A DNA stretch of 64,000 nt from Pseudomonas songnenensis (GTDB lineage Bacteria > Pseudomonadota > Gammaproteobacteria > Pseudomonadales > Pseudomonadaceae), in the NCBI RefSeq assembly GCF_003696315.1, contig NZ_RFFN01000003.1, positions 310,001-374,000 on the forward strand, in the 5' to 3' direction. Position 1 is the first letter of the stretch. Each line of letters begins with the position of its first letter. The translations under genes were made by a program, and so were the position numbers. This document shows, in pieces, positions 29,743 to 39,951 of the stretch. The notes under the pieces are model-generated. The model saw nothing but the letters and a program-made list of their open reading frames with translations, was not told the origin of the DNA and made no database searches.

Positions 29743-29827
29743 ATCGTCCGCGGCCGGATGGGGTCATAACCCTATCTGCCGGACTGCCCAGCACACGGCC
29801 TTGCATCACTCAGGAACCAAGCTGCCG

Positions 29828-30676
29828 ATGAACGCTCCGTCACGCCTGACCGCTGCCTTCGCCGGCGCTGTGCAATCGCCCGCCGGCGCCAGCCAGCGCT
29901 ATTGCTATCAGCCAATCGACGAGTCCGAACAGCGCTCGGTCGATCTAGCCGAGGAATGTGCGCTGGCAGTTGCCTACAACGGCCTCAGCCAGGCGGTGAT
30001 GATGATCTCTCCGGCCGACCTCGAGGACTTCGTGGTGGGCTTCAGTCTGGCCAACGGCTTCGTCGACAGCCTGGACGACATCTACGACATCCGCCTGCAT
30101 GGCTGCGGCAATGCCCGCCGGGCCGAGGTGGACATCGCCAGTCGCGCGTTCTGGCGGCTGAAGCAACAACGCCGCCAATTGCCCGGCAACAGCAGCTGCG
30201 GGCTTTGCGGCGTCGAGGCGCTTGAACAGGCATTACCCAGGTTGCCGGCGCTGGCGCCGTCAGCGCTGCCGCCTTCGCACTGGCTGCAGGACCTACGGCA
30301 GCGTATTGGTGAGTTTCAGCCACTGGGACGAGACTGCGGTGCCGTCCACGCCGCGCTGTTCATGGATGCCAATGGCGAGATCCGTCTGGGCCGTGAGGAC
30401 ATTGGCCGACATAACGCGCTGGACAAGCTGATCGGCGCCATGGCCCGCGGGCGTCAGGCCGCGGCTGGCGGCCTGGCGATCGTCACCAGCCGCTGCAGTC
30501 TGGAGTTGGTGCACAAGGTACAGCGGGCCGGCATTCCGACTCTGGTGAGTCTGTCCTCTCCCACCGGGCTGGCCGCTCAGTGGGCACAGCGGCACAACCT
30601 GAACCTGATCCATCTGCCGCACCACAGCCCGCCACGCATCTACAGCCCGGCACTATCGACGGCCGATGCTCGCTGA
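29828..30676 (+). CDS. fdhD: Formate dehydrogenase accessory sulfurtransferase FdhD
   Basis: A 282-residue FdhD, which transfers sulfur from IscS to the molybdenum cofactor of formate dehydrogenases. The sulfur-relay pair is C124 and C127 in SSCGLCGVEAL. The DFVVGFSLANGFV and LGREDIGRHNALDKLIG segments are family hallmarks. I chose the ATG at 29828 (MNAPSRLTAAF); the alternative TTG at 29801 has no advantage. The likely client in this window is the FdhF/YdeP-type oxidoreductase at 4276. Confidence 0.93.
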   Translation: MNAPSRLTAAFAGAVQSPAGASQRYCYQPIDESEQRSVDLAEECALAVAYNGLSQAVMMISPADLEDFVVGFSLANGFVDSLDDIYDIRLHGCGNARRAEVDIASRAFWRLKQQRRQLPGNSSCGLCGVEALEQALPRLPALAPSALPPSHWLQDLRQRIGEFQPLGRDCGAVHAALFMDANGEIRLGREDIGRHNALDKLIGAMARGRQAAAGGLAIVTSRCSLELVHKVQRAGIPTLVSLSSPTGLAAQWAQRHNLNLIHLPHHSPPRIYSPALSTADAR

Positions 30677-30877
30677 GCAATCGCACCGCAACCGGCTCTG
30701 CAGCTGTCGTTGCGTGGCGCGCAAGCAGATCGAGACAGCCGTTAAATCCTGAAGTTCCGCTGCAAAATCAAATAGTTAACAAACAGGAACTGCATCACGC
30801 ATTTCATCGGGAAGCCCTTGCTGGAAGCGAAGCGGCGAGTAAGGATCACGCCGCAATTCCTCATACGGGATCACACC

Positions 30878-31336
30878 ATGAAGTACGCCTCGATTTTCCT
30901 GTTGTCTGCCAGCCTGCTCAGTGGTGCCGCCGTTGCCGGTAGCAACACCGAAGCAGCCGTCGGCGGTGCGCTCGGCGGCGCGCTGGGCTCCGTAGTTGGA
31001 GAACATCTGGGTGGCTCTACCGGCGCCACCATCGGTGCCGGGGTCGGCGGCGCAGCCGGCGGCATGGTCGGCGCAGACAAACGCAGCCGCACCGAAGCGG
31101 CCATTGGCGGTGGTCTGGGCGCAGCCGGCGGCAATGTCATCGGCCAGAAAGTAGGCGGTAGCACCGGCGGCCTGATCGGCGCGGCCGTGGGGGGTGGTGC
31201 CGGCGGTGCGATCGGTAATGCCTACGGCGACGATGATGACCGCTACCGCGGCGACCGCCGCTATCGCGATAGCCATTACTACGGCCCGCCCGGCAAAGCC
31301 AAGGGGCACTACAAACATCGCCACAAGCACCATTGA
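30878..31336 (+). CDS. Exported glycine-zipper protein
   Basis: A 152-residue protein with a signal peptide (MKYASIFLLSASLLSGAAVA, cleavage near residue 20). Two glycine-zipper blocks follow (GGALGGALGSVVGEHLGG and GGLIGAAVGGGAGGAIG, residues about 29-118), separated by a charged spacer DKRSRTEAAIGGG. The C-terminus is basic and rich in His, Tyr and Arg (DRYRGDRRYRDSHYY, KHRHKHH). Glycine zippers form membrane-inserted helical hairpins, and the His-rich tail could bind metal or nucleic acid, but its role is unknown. A good terminator follows at 31387. Confidence 0.8.
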   Translation: MKYASIFLLSASLLSGAAVAGSNTEAAVGGALGGALGSVVGEHLGGSTGATIGAGVGGAAGGMVGADKRSRTEAAIGGGLGAAGGNVIGQKVGGSTGGLIGAAVGGGAGGAIGNAYGDDDDRYRGDRRYRDSHYYGPPGKAKGHYKHRHKHH

Positions 31337-31386
31337 CCGCTTGAGCCGACAACGCACAGCGCCCTGCTGAAAGCGAAGCCACACCC

Positions 31387-31429
31387 ATCGCCCGGACTCG
31401 GCCCTGCCGTCTCCGGGCGATTTGCTTGT
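31387..31429 (+). terminator. Intrinsic terminator of the glycine-zipper gene
   Basis: ATCGCCCGGA (31387-31396) pairs with TCCGGGCGAT (31412-31421), followed by TTGCTTGTC. The 10-bp stem lies between this gene and the converging thioesterase gene. Confidence 0.6.
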
Positions 31430-31454
31430 CACACGTAGACCGCCAGGATGCCCG

Positions 31455-31886
31455 CTACGCCAACGCCTCCAGCGCCGCCCGCAGGCGCGGAGGAATGGCA
31501 GTCGGCCGGTTGCTTGCCCGATCGACGAACACATGCACGAAGCGGCCCGCAGCACTGGCCTCCTGCTCACCCTCGCGGAAGATCGCCAGCTCGTACTGCA
31601 CCGAGGAATTGCCCAGCTTCGCTACGCGCAGGCCGACCTCGATGACGTCCGGGTAGGCGATTGACGCAAAGTAATCGCAGGCCGAACTGACCACGAAACC
31701 GACAATCTCGCCGCTCTGGATATCCAACCCGCCGTGCCGGATCAGGTAGTTGTTCACCGCCGTATCGAAGAATCCGTAATAGACGACGTTGTTCACGTGG
31801 CCGTAGATATCGTTGTCATGCCAGCGCGTGGTGATCGGCTGGAAATGCTGGTAATCACGGCGCAGGTGCTTGGGCTGCTCGGGCAT
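31455..31886 (-). CDS. Acyl-CoA thioesterase (4HBT hot-dog family)
   Basis: A 143-residue single hot-dog domain with the 4HBT signature RWHDNDIYGHVNNVVYYGFFDTAVN (residues about 21-45), in which the Asp and the HVNN segment shape the active site. Starting at 31886 (MPEQPKHLRRDYQ) leaves 37 bp to the alcohol dehydrogenase stop. The frame can be read 23 codons further upstream, but the sequence there lacks a ribosome site. It is last in the operon 36143 to 31455 and would release free acids from CoA esters made by the upstream enzymes. Confidence 0.88.
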   Translation of the reverse strand: MPEQPKHLRRDYQHFQPITTRWHDNDIYGHVNNVVYYGFFDTAVNNYLIRHGGLDIQSGEIVGFVVSSACDYFASIAYPDVIEVGLRVAKLGNSSVQYELAIFREGEQEASAAGRFVHVFVDRASNRPTAIPPRLRAALEALA

Positions 31887-31923
31887 GGTGGCCTCCACGG
31901 TGCACAGATTGATGGACGTTCGC

Positions 31924-33087
31924 TCAATAGGCGGCCTGGTAGATCGCCAGCGCATCGGCCTCGGTCACTTCCCGCGGGTTGTTGACCAACAGGCGCTGCT
32001 GCAGCATCGCCTCCTTGGCCAGCTGCGGCAGCATGTCCTCGGGCACACCGGCATCGCGCAGGCGGGTGGGCAGGCCGACACGGGCACTCATCTGCTCGAA
32101 CTCCTCGATCAGCTGCTCGGCGTAGGTGGACGGATCACCTTTGCACAGCCGGTCGCCGAGGATGATCGGTGCCAGTTCGCCGTAATGCGTGGCCGCCGCG
32201 CTGACGTTAAAACGCAGCACCTGCGGCAACACCAGCGCGTTGGACAGGCCGTGAGGAATATGGAAATTGCCCCCCAGCGGATAGGCCAGCGCGTGCACGG
32301 CGGCGACCGGCGCGTTGGCGAACGCCTGCCCGGCCAGGCAGGCGCCGAGCAGCATCGCCTGGCGCGCCTCGCGGTTGCTGCCGTTGTGCACCGCCTCGTC
32401 CAGATTGGCCGCCAAGAGGCGCAGCGCCTCGCGGGCCAGCAGGTCGGACATCGGGTTCTTCTTCAGCGCACTGGTGTAGGCCTCGATGGCATGCACCATG
32501 GCGTCGATACCGGTGGCCGCGGTCACCGCGGGCGGCAAGCCGAGGGTGAGGTCGGCATCGAGCAGCGCCAGATCCGGCAGCAGCAGGGGCGAAACCACGC
32601 CCATCTTCGTCGTCTCGCCGGTGGTGATGATGGCGATCTGCGTGACTTCCGAGCCGGTGCCCGCCGTGGTCGGCACCTGGATCAGCGGCAGGCGCTGGCC
32701 CTTGGCGTTGCCGACCCCATAGATGTCCTGCAGCGATTGACCGCATTCAGGATGCGCCAGCAATGCCACCAGCTTCGCTACATCCATCGAGCTGCCGCCA
32801 CCGAAGCCGATCACCAGATCGGCACCGCACGCTTTCGCCTGCTCGACTGCAGCCATCACGATATTTTCTGGCGGATCAGCGATGACCTGATCGTAGACGG
32901 CGACCTGCAGCCCTTCCGTCTCGAAGCCCGGCAGGACTTCGTCGAGCAGGCCGAAACGGGTGATGCCCGGGTCGGTCACCACCAGCACCGAGCGCGCCCC
33001 GCGCTCCTTGCAGAGGCTGGCCAGCCGGCGCGACGAGCCGGGCTCGCAGATCAATTGAGCGGTTGTGGCAAAGCTGAACGGATGCAT
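31924..33087 (-). CDS. Iron-containing (group III) alcohol dehydrogenase
   Basis: A 387-residue NAD(P)-dependent alcohol dehydrogenase. The nucleotide site is GFGGGSSMDVAKL (about residue 94-106). The metal-binding part includes AVHALAYPLGGNFHIPHGLSNALVLP, with the conserved histidines and the Asp upstream (GIDAMVHAIEAYTS). It is third gene of the operon with the acyl-CoA and hydroxyacyl-CoA dehydrogenases, so it may make or consume a fatty or branched aldehyde. The exact substrate cannot be told from sequence. Confidence 0.92.
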   Translation of the reverse strand: MHPFSFATTAQLICEPGSSRRLASLCKERGARSVLVVTDPGITRFGLLDEVLPGFETEGLQVAVYDQVIADPPENIVMAAVEQAKACGADLVIGFGGGSSMDVAKLVALLAHPECGQSLQDIYGVGNAKGQRLPLIQVPTTAGTGSEVTQIAIITTGETTKMGVVSPLLLPDLALLDADLTLGLPPAVTAATGIDAMVHAIEAYTSALKKNPMSDLLAREALRLLAANLDEAVHNGSNREARQAMLLGACLAGQAFANAPVAAVHALAYPLGGNFHIPHGLSNALVLPQVLRFNVSAAATHYGELAPIILGDRLCKGDPSTYAEQLIEEFEQMSARVGLPTRLRDAGVPEDMLPQLAKEAMLQQRLLVNNPREVTEADALAIYQAAY

Positions 33088-33111
33088 CGGTGCCTCCTGT
33101 GATCGATTAGC

Positions 33112-34902
<1,791 letters not shown>

Positions 34903-34904
34903 GC

Positions 34905-36143
34905 TCAAGCCTCCTTCTTGTAGTCGGCGAAACGCCCGCCAAGAGTGGCCAGGCTGTCGATCAGCTCGGCCGGCTGCCAGTGGGCGCCGTGGCGCTCGGC
35001 CAATGCGTTGAGGCGATCACGAATGGCCGGCAGGCCCTGACGATCGGCCCAGGTCATCGGCCCACCGACTTCGGCTGGGAAGCCGTAACCATAGAGGTAG
35101 ACGGTGTCGATGTCGGCGCTGGATTCAGCCATGCCTTCCTCGAGAATCTTCGCGCCTTCGTTAACCAGCGCCAGCAGGCAGCGCTCGAGAATCTCCTCGC
35201 TGCCAATTTCGCGACGCTGGAAGCCGAGGCGCTCGGACTCGCGCTGCACCAAGGCGTCCACTTCCGGATCGTGCTCGGCCTGGCGACTGCCCTCGGCATA
35301 GCGGTAGTAGCCCATGCGCGACTTCTGGCCGAAGCGGCCCAGTTCGCAGAGACGGTTATCCACCTGCACCTCGGATTCATCCTGGCCCTTGCCGGCCAGT
35401 TCGCGGGCGCGCCATTCCAGGTCGATACCGACCACGTCATACATGCGGAACGGGCCCATGGCGAAGCCGAAGCCCTGCAGCGCGGCGTCCACCTGATGGG
35501 GATAGGCACCTTCGAGCAGCATCATCCGCGCCTCGCGCACGTAGGTGGCGAGCATGCGGTTGCCGATGAAGCCCGGGCAGTTGCCGGCGACCACGCTGAC
35601 CTTGCCCATGCGCTTTCCCAGTTCGGTAGAGGCATCGAGCACGGCTTTGGAGGTCTTCGCGCCGCGGACGATTTCCAGCAGCTTCATGATGTGCGCCGGG
35701 CTGAAGAAGTGCAGGCCCACGACCTGCTCCGGGCGCCCGGTGACGGCGGCGATGGCGTCGATATCCAGCGCCGAGGTGTTGCTGGCAAGAATGCCGGCCG
35801 GCTTCACGATGCCGTCCAGCTCGCGGAAGATCTGCTGCTTGAGTTCGAGGTTTTCGTAGACCGCCTCGATCACCAGATCCACATCGGCCAGCGCCTGGTA
35901 ATCCGCGGCCTTGCTGATGCAGGCCCGGCGCGCAGCCGCTTGAGTCTCGTCGATCCGCCCCTGGCGCACGTTGTGCGCGTAGGTGTCGGCCACCACGGAC
36001 AGCGCCTGTTCCAGCATCTCGGGGTTGTTGTCCAGCCAGCGCACCTGCACGCCGGCGTTGGCCAGGCTCATGACGATACCGCGGCCCATGGTGCCCGCGC
36101 CGATCACGGCGGCGGTCTGGATATCGAAGCGGGTTTGGCTCAT
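34905..36143 (-). CDS. 3-hydroxyacyl-CoA dehydrogenase
   Basis: A 412-residue NAD-dependent enzyme. The Rossmann motif AAVIGAGTMGRGIVMSLANAG is at about residues 11-31. The catalytic region GLHFFSPAHIMKLLEIV contains the His. The CPGFIGNRML and VGIDLEWRARELAGKG segments are typical of the C-terminal domain, which is repeated towards the end (YLYGYGFPAEVGGPMTWAD). The ATG at 36143 has GAGGA upstream. It is the first gene of the four-gene operon, opposite the LysR gene. Confidence 0.94.
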   Translation of the reverse strand: MSQTRFDIQTAAVIGAGTMGRGIVMSLANAGVQVRWLDNNPEMLEQALSVVADTYAHNVRQGRIDETQAAARRACISKAADYQALADVDLVIEAVYENLELKQQIFRELDGIVKPAGILASNTSALDIDAIAAVTGRPEQVVGLHFFSPAHIMKLLEIVRGAKTSKAVLDASTELGKRMGKVSVVAGNCPGFIGNRMLATYVREARMMLLEGAYPHQVDAALQGFGFAMGPFRMYDVVGIDLEWRARELAGKGQDESEVQVDNRLCELGRFGQKSRMGYYRYAEGSRQAEHDPEVDALVQRESERLGFQRREIGSEEILERCLLALVNEGAKILEEGMAESSADIDTVYLYGYGFPAEVGGPMTWADRQGLPAIRDRLNALAERHGAHWQPAELIDSLATLGGRFADYKKEA

Positions 36144-36202
36144 TGCAGCTGTCCTCGTTGCAAGGCTGGAAAAACTGGAGACCAACCATAGACGAAGACG
36201 CT

Positions 36203-36221
36203 ACTATTTTTGAAATTTAGT
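36203..36221. promoter_or_regulatory. Candidate LysR operator between the divergent genes
   Basis: ACTATTTTTGAAATTTAGT is an AT-rich interrupted dyad (ACTA-N11-TAGT) in the 102-bp divergent gap between lysR and the dehydrogenase operon. It has the T-N11-A geometry of LysR boxes. The assignment is by position and shape only. Confidence 0.35.
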
Positions 36222-36245
36222 CTTGTGATGTTTCGGATTCACCGA

Positions 36246-37145
36246 ATGAATATCTACAATTTCGACCTCAACCTGCTTCGCGTGCTCGACGCCCTGCTGC
36301 GTGAGCGCAACGTCTCCCGCGCCGCCGAGCGCCTTTCTCTCAGCCAGCCGGCGGTCAGCAATGCACTCAACCGCTTGCGCGAACTGCTCGACGACCCGCT
36401 GCTGGTGCGTGCCGGCCGGGCCATGCAGCCGACGCCAAGGGCGCTGGCACTGGAGGCGCCGATCCGCCATGCGCTGCAGCAGATCGAGCACAGCCTGATC
36501 GCCGGAGAAGCCTTCGATCCGGCGCGCAGCCATCAGCGTTTCCGCATCGCGGTGACCGACTATGTCGAGCTGGTCTGCATGCCGGCGCTGATGCGGCGCC
36601 TGGCCGAGCATGCACCCGGCATCCAGCTGGCGATCCAGCACCTGACGCCGACGCTGCCGGTCGAGGCGCTGGACAATGGCGAAGTGGACCTGGTGCTCGG
36701 GCGCTTTCTCGACGTGCCCTCGCGCTTTCACGTCCGTCACTGGGCCAGCGAGACCCTGCAGGTGGCGGTGCGCCGCGACCATCCGCTGCTCACGGCGGGG
36801 CTGGATCTGGAGGCCTTTCTACGCCTGCGCCACCTGTGGGTGCACGGCGGCCAGACCCGCGGCATGGTCGATCAGTGGCTGGAAGCCCAGAGCCTCGAGC
36901 GCGAAGTCGTCTACACCACGCCGAATTACCTGCAGGCCGCCCATATCGTCGCCAGCAGCGACCTCGCCGCAGTCTTGCCAACGCAGCTGGCCCGCTATTT
37001 CGCCACCCTGCTACCGCTGCAACTGTTCGACCTGCCGTTCGACCTGGGCACCTTCGCCCTGGATATCGTCAGCGTCGCCCAGCGGCAGAACGATTCGGCG
37101 CTGCAATGGCTGATCGAGCAGATCGCTGCCGTGGCGCCCGCCTGA
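36246..37145 (+). CDS. LysR-family transcriptional regulator
   Basis: A 299-residue LTTR. The winged helix-turn-helix is at residues about 4-62 (DLNLLRVLDALLRERNVSRAAERLSLSQPAVSNALNRLR) and the effector domain runs from 90 to 295. The N-terminus (MNIYNFDLNLLRVLD) is of the NodD/SyrM-LeuO-like subgroup. It is transcribed divergently from the four-gene acyl-CoA/alcohol operon, which it probably controls together with an acyl or alcohol effector. ATG 36246 is chosen by homology. The frame extends upstream to 36210. Confidence 0.92.
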   Translation: MNIYNFDLNLLRVLDALLRERNVSRAAERLSLSQPAVSNALNRLRELLDDPLLVRAGRAMQPTPRALALEAPIRHALQQIEHSLIAGEAFDPARSHQRFRIAVTDYVELVCMPALMRRLAEHAPGIQLAIQHLTPTLPVEALDNGEVDLVLGRFLDVPSRFHVRHWASETLQVAVRRDHPLLTAGLDLEAFLRLRHLWVHGGQTRGMVDQWLEAQSLEREVVYTTPNYLQAAHIVASSDLAAVLPTQLARYFATLLPLQLFDLPFDLGTFALDIVSVAQRQNDSALQWLIEQIAAVAPA

Positions 37146-37249
37146 GCGACTGCACCGAAACCATGCTGCCGTTAGTGCCTATTTGCTACCATTCCCCAGC
37201 TTCTTTGTCGGAAATACCTGCAAAGCAACCGAGCTTCGCCCGCTGCGCG

Positions 37250-37276
37250 GAACATCGCGGCAAGGCGGATATCTAC
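37250..37276 (+). promoter_or_regulatory. Candidate AlgU/sigma-E-type promoter of the rsb operon
   Basis: GAACAT, a 16-bp spacer and TCTAC resemble the AlgU consensus GAACTT-N16-17-TCTGA. They end 56 bp before the rsbR start. The match is imperfect in both boxes. The 187-bp gap has no better sigma70 pair that I can see. Confidence 0.3.
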
Positions 37277-37332
37277 TCTTGCTAATGCGCCATGGTGAAC
37301 ATGGACGATCAAATCAATCTGGAGCTAGACCT

Positions 37333-38181
37333 ATGGCGGCCCTGCTGCAACGCACCATCGACACCATCACTCGCAATCAGGCCGAACTGCTCAGCAGCTG
37401 GAAATCCGACCTGCAGAATCTGGGTGGCTACCACAACGTCAAGTCCGAAGAACTGGCCCAGCAGACCGTCGACCTCATCCGTCAGCTGATCAGCGGAACG
37501 GCAGATGGCTCTGCCGACATCAATGGTCCGGCCTGGGATGGCATGCGCCTGTATCTGGAGAAGCTCTCGCGCAGCCGCGCACTGCTAGGCATGGATTCGC
37601 AGCAGACCGCCGGTTTCATCTTTGCCATCAAGCGCCCGCTGATGACCCTTCTGCAGAGCGAATACGCCAACGAGCCGGCGGTATTCGCCGAGCAGCTGTG
37701 GGCAGTATCCGAGCTGATCGACAGCCTGGGGCTTTACACCGTACGCACCTTCCAGAAGACCCGCGAAGAGGTGATCAAGCGCCAGCAGGAAGAACTGCTG
37801 GAGCTCTCGACTCCGGTGGTCAAGCTGTGGGACGGCGTGCTGGCTCTGCCGATGATCGGCACCCTCGACTCGCAGCGCACCCAGGTGGTGATGGAATCGC
37901 TGCTGCAGCGCATCGTCGATACCGGTTCTGAAATCGCCATCATCGATATCACCGGCGTACCGACGGTCGACACCCTGGTCGCCCAGCACCTGCTGAAGAC
38001 GGTCACCGCGATTCGCCTGATGGGTGCCGACTGCATCATCAGCGGCGTGCGTCCGCAGATCGCGCAGACCATCGTGCACCTCGGTCTGGATCTGCAAGGC
38101 ATCGTCACCAAGGCCAGCCTGGCCGACGCCCTGGCCCTGGCCCTGCGCCGTTCCGGCCTCACCGTGACGAAGGCCGTCTAA
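37333..38181 (+). CDS. rsbR: RsbR-type stressosome scaffold (STAS domain)
   Basis: A 282-residue RsbR. A helical N-terminal sensor-like domain covers residues 1-150 (no transmembrane segment; perhaps RsbRD_N-type), and the C-terminal STAS domain runs from about 160 to 278. The two threonines phosphorylated by RsbT in Bacillus RsbR are conserved in context: T214 in GVPTVDTLVAQHLL and T246 in GVRPQIAQTIVHLG. GGAG lies 8 bases before the ATG. It is the first gene of a six-gene chain with overlapping ends, starting 187 bp after lysR. Confidence 0.9.
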   Translation: MAALLQRTIDTITRNQAELLSSWKSDLQNLGGYHNVKSEELAQQTVDLIRQLISGTADGSADINGPAWDGMRLYLEKLSRSRALLGMDSQQTAGFIFAIKRPLMTLLQSEYANEPAVFAEQLWAVSELIDSLGLYTVRTFQKTREEVIKRQQEELLELSTPVVKLWDGVLALPMIGTLDSQRTQVVMESLLQRIVDTGSEIAIIDITGVPTVDTLVAQHLLKTVTAIRLMGADCIISGVRPQIAQTIVHLGLDLQGIVTKASLADALALALRRSGLTVTKAV

Positions 38182-38543
38182 TGGACCGCATACCCATTCT
38201 GCGGATGGGCGAGTTTCTGCTCGTCACCATCCAGGTCGACATGCACGACCAACTGGCGATGACCCTGCAGGACGATCTGGCCGAGCGCATCAGTGCGACG
38301 TCGGCAAAGGCCGTACTGATCGATATCTCCGCACTGGACATGGTCGACTCCTTCATCGGTCGCATGATCGGCACCATCTCCGGCCTGTCGCGGATCATGG
38401 ATGCCGAGACCGTGGTGGTCGGCATGCAGCCCGCCGTGGCCATTACCCTAGTCGAACTCGGCCTCGAGCTGCCTGGTGTCAGCACTGCGCTGAACGTCGA
38501 GCGTGGCATGCAGTTGCTGCGTGCCCGCGTGGCCGCGCAATGA
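38181..38543 (+). CDS. rsbS: RsbS-type stressosome core protein (STAS domain)
   Basis: A 120-residue single STAS domain that in Bacillus co-assembles with RsbR into the stressosome and holds RsbT. The phosphorylatable serine is S57 in ALDMVDSFIGRMIG, equivalent to Ser59 of B. subtilis RsbS. The start overlaps the rsbR stop by one base (TAATG). Confidence 0.92.
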   Translation: MDRIPILRMGEFLLVTIQVDMHDQLAMTLQDDLAERISATSAKAVLIDISALDMVDSFIGRMIGTISGLSRIMDAETVVVGMQPAVAITLVELGLELPGVSTALNVERGMQLLRARVAAQ

Positions 38544-38944
38544 TCGTGCGCAGCAGCGGCAGCCAGCCGGTGCGCCTCGAGCAGGACGTCGTGCTGGCAC
38601 GGCAGACCGTGCGCAAGCTGACCCAGGAATGCGCCATGCGCCTGATCGACCAGACCAAGCTGGTCACCGCGGTCAGCGAGCTGGCGCGCAATACCGTGGT
38701 CTACGGTGGCGGCGGCGACATGGACTGGCAGCTGATCGAGGATGGCGCGCGGGTCGGCGTGCGCCTGACCTTCCGCGACGAAGGCCCTGGCATCGCCGAC
38801 ATCAAGCTGGCCATGACCGATGGCTGGACGTCGGGCAGCGGGCTTGGCCTCGGCCTGACGGGGGCCAAGCGGCTGGTCGACGAGTTCGAACTCGACAGCA
38901 CGGTTGGTGTGGGCACCCGAATCACCATCACGCGGTGGACATGA
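38540..38944 (+). CDS. rsbT: RsbT-type serine/threonine kinase (switch protein)
   Basis: A 134-residue GHKL-type protein kinase. The N box is KLVTAVSELARNTVVYGGGG, G1 is FRDEGPGIADI and G2 is GSGLGLGLTGAKRLVDEF. RsbT phosphorylates RsbR and RsbS on stress, then leaves the complex to activate a partner. In Bacillus that partner is RsbU, which is missing here. It overlaps both neighbours by 4 nt (ATGA). Confidence 0.93.
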   Translation: MIVRSSGSQPVRLEQDVVLARQTVRKLTQECAMRLIDQTKLVTAVSELARNTVVYGGGGDMDWQLIEDGARVGVRLTFRDEGPGIADIKLAMTDGWTSGSGLGLGLTGAKRLVDEFELDSTVGVGTRITITRWT

Positions 38945-39951
38945 ACGTTCAGGGAAGCGTTACCCAGGTCCTGCTGATCGAAGACAACAGCCAGATCGGC
39001 CATGCCCGCCGGGTCGCCCAGCGCCTGGCCGAACAACACGGCTTCGATGCCACCGATGCCGGGCGCGTTGCGCTGCTGGCCACCGAGCTGGCAAGCAACG
39101 TGCTCAAGCATGCCGGACGTGGTGAACTGCATCTGCGCGCGATCCAGGGCCAGGATGGTCCCGGGGTCGAGATCATCGCAGTGGATCGCGGGCCCGGCTT
39201 CGACCTCAATCAATGCCTGGCCGACGGCTATTCCAGCTGTGGCACCCAAGGCATCGGCCTCGGCGCCCTGGCACGACAGGCCCAGGTGTTCGACGCCTAT
39301 TCCGATGGCCGCGGCTCGGTTGTGCTGGCCCAGCTGTTCCCACGCACGGTGCAACCACCGCGGTGGCGCTACGGTGTCAGCCAGCAACCCTTTCCTGGCG
39401 AAAGCGCATGTGGCGACGATTGGCACCTGGCCTTCGACGAGCAGCGCTGCAGCGTGCTGGTGGTCGATGGCATCGGCCATGGAGAGCTTGCACAACAGGC
39501 GGCACGCGCCGGTGCAACGGCATTTGCCGAGCATCCATTCGACTCTCCGTCCGCGCTGTTCGACAGCATGCATCGCGGCATGAATGGCAGCCGCGGTGGC
39601 GCTGCGGCCATCGCGCAGTTCGACAGCCAGCGGCAGGCACTCAGTTTCGCCGGCATCGGCAATATCGGCGCCAGCCTGATCGGCAACGACGGCTCACGCG
39701 GCCTGGCTTCGCACCCCGGCATTGTCGGCGTGCGCTTTCGCAAGGCGCATGTCTTCGAGTACCCGCGGGGCGATGCGCGGCTGTTGGTGCTATACAGCGA
39801 CGGCCTGCAGTCGCGCTGGAACCTGCGCGATTATCCGGGCCTGGTACACCGTCATCCGGCCATCATCGCCACGCTGTTGCAGCGCGACTTCTGCCGCGGC
39901 CGCGACGACGTGACCGTACTGGCTCTCAACCTGGAGGCTGCTCGTGACTGA
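38941..39951 (+). CDS. HATPase/PP2C fusion phosphatase (RsbX-like)
   Basis: A 336-residue two-domain protein. The N-terminal half (1-135) is an RsbW/RsbT-like ATPase (LLATELASNVLKHAGRGEL, VDRGPGFDL, QGIGLGALARQAQ). The C-terminal half (about 145-330) is a PP2C/SpoIIE-type phosphatase with metal acidic residues in GDDWHLAFDEQRCSVLVVDGIGHG and RDDVTVLAL. RsbX in Bacillus resets the stressosome by dephosphorylating RsbR and RsbS. Here the phosphatase carries its own kinase-like domain, whose activity is unknown. The ATG at 38941 overlaps rsbT. Confidence 0.88.
   Translation: MNVQGSVTQVLLIEDNSQIGHARRVAQRLAEQHGFDATDAGRVALLATELASNVLKHAGRGELHLRAIQGQDGPGVEIIAVDRGPGFDLNQCLADGYSSCGTQGIGLGALARQAQVFDAYSDGRGSVVLAQLFPRTVQPPRWRYGVSQQPFPGESACGDDWHLAFDEQRCSVLVVDGIGHGELAQQAARAGATAFAEHPFDSPSALFDSMHRGMNGSRGGAAAIAQFDSQRQALSFAGIGNIGASLIGNDGSRGLASHPGIVGVRFRKAHVFEYPRGDARLLVLYSDGLQSRWNLRDYPGLVHRHPAIIATLLQRDFCRGRDDVTVLALNLEAARD

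Noticed and set aside
29801-29827. Upstream TTG start for fdhD
   Set aside because: It would add nine residues with no family match. The ATG at 29828 is adequate.
37333-38181. RsbR as a simple anti-sigma-factor antagonist of a sigma-B-like system
   Set aside because: No RsbV, RsbW or sigma gene occurs in the operon. The neighbours are RsbS, RsbT and histidine kinases.
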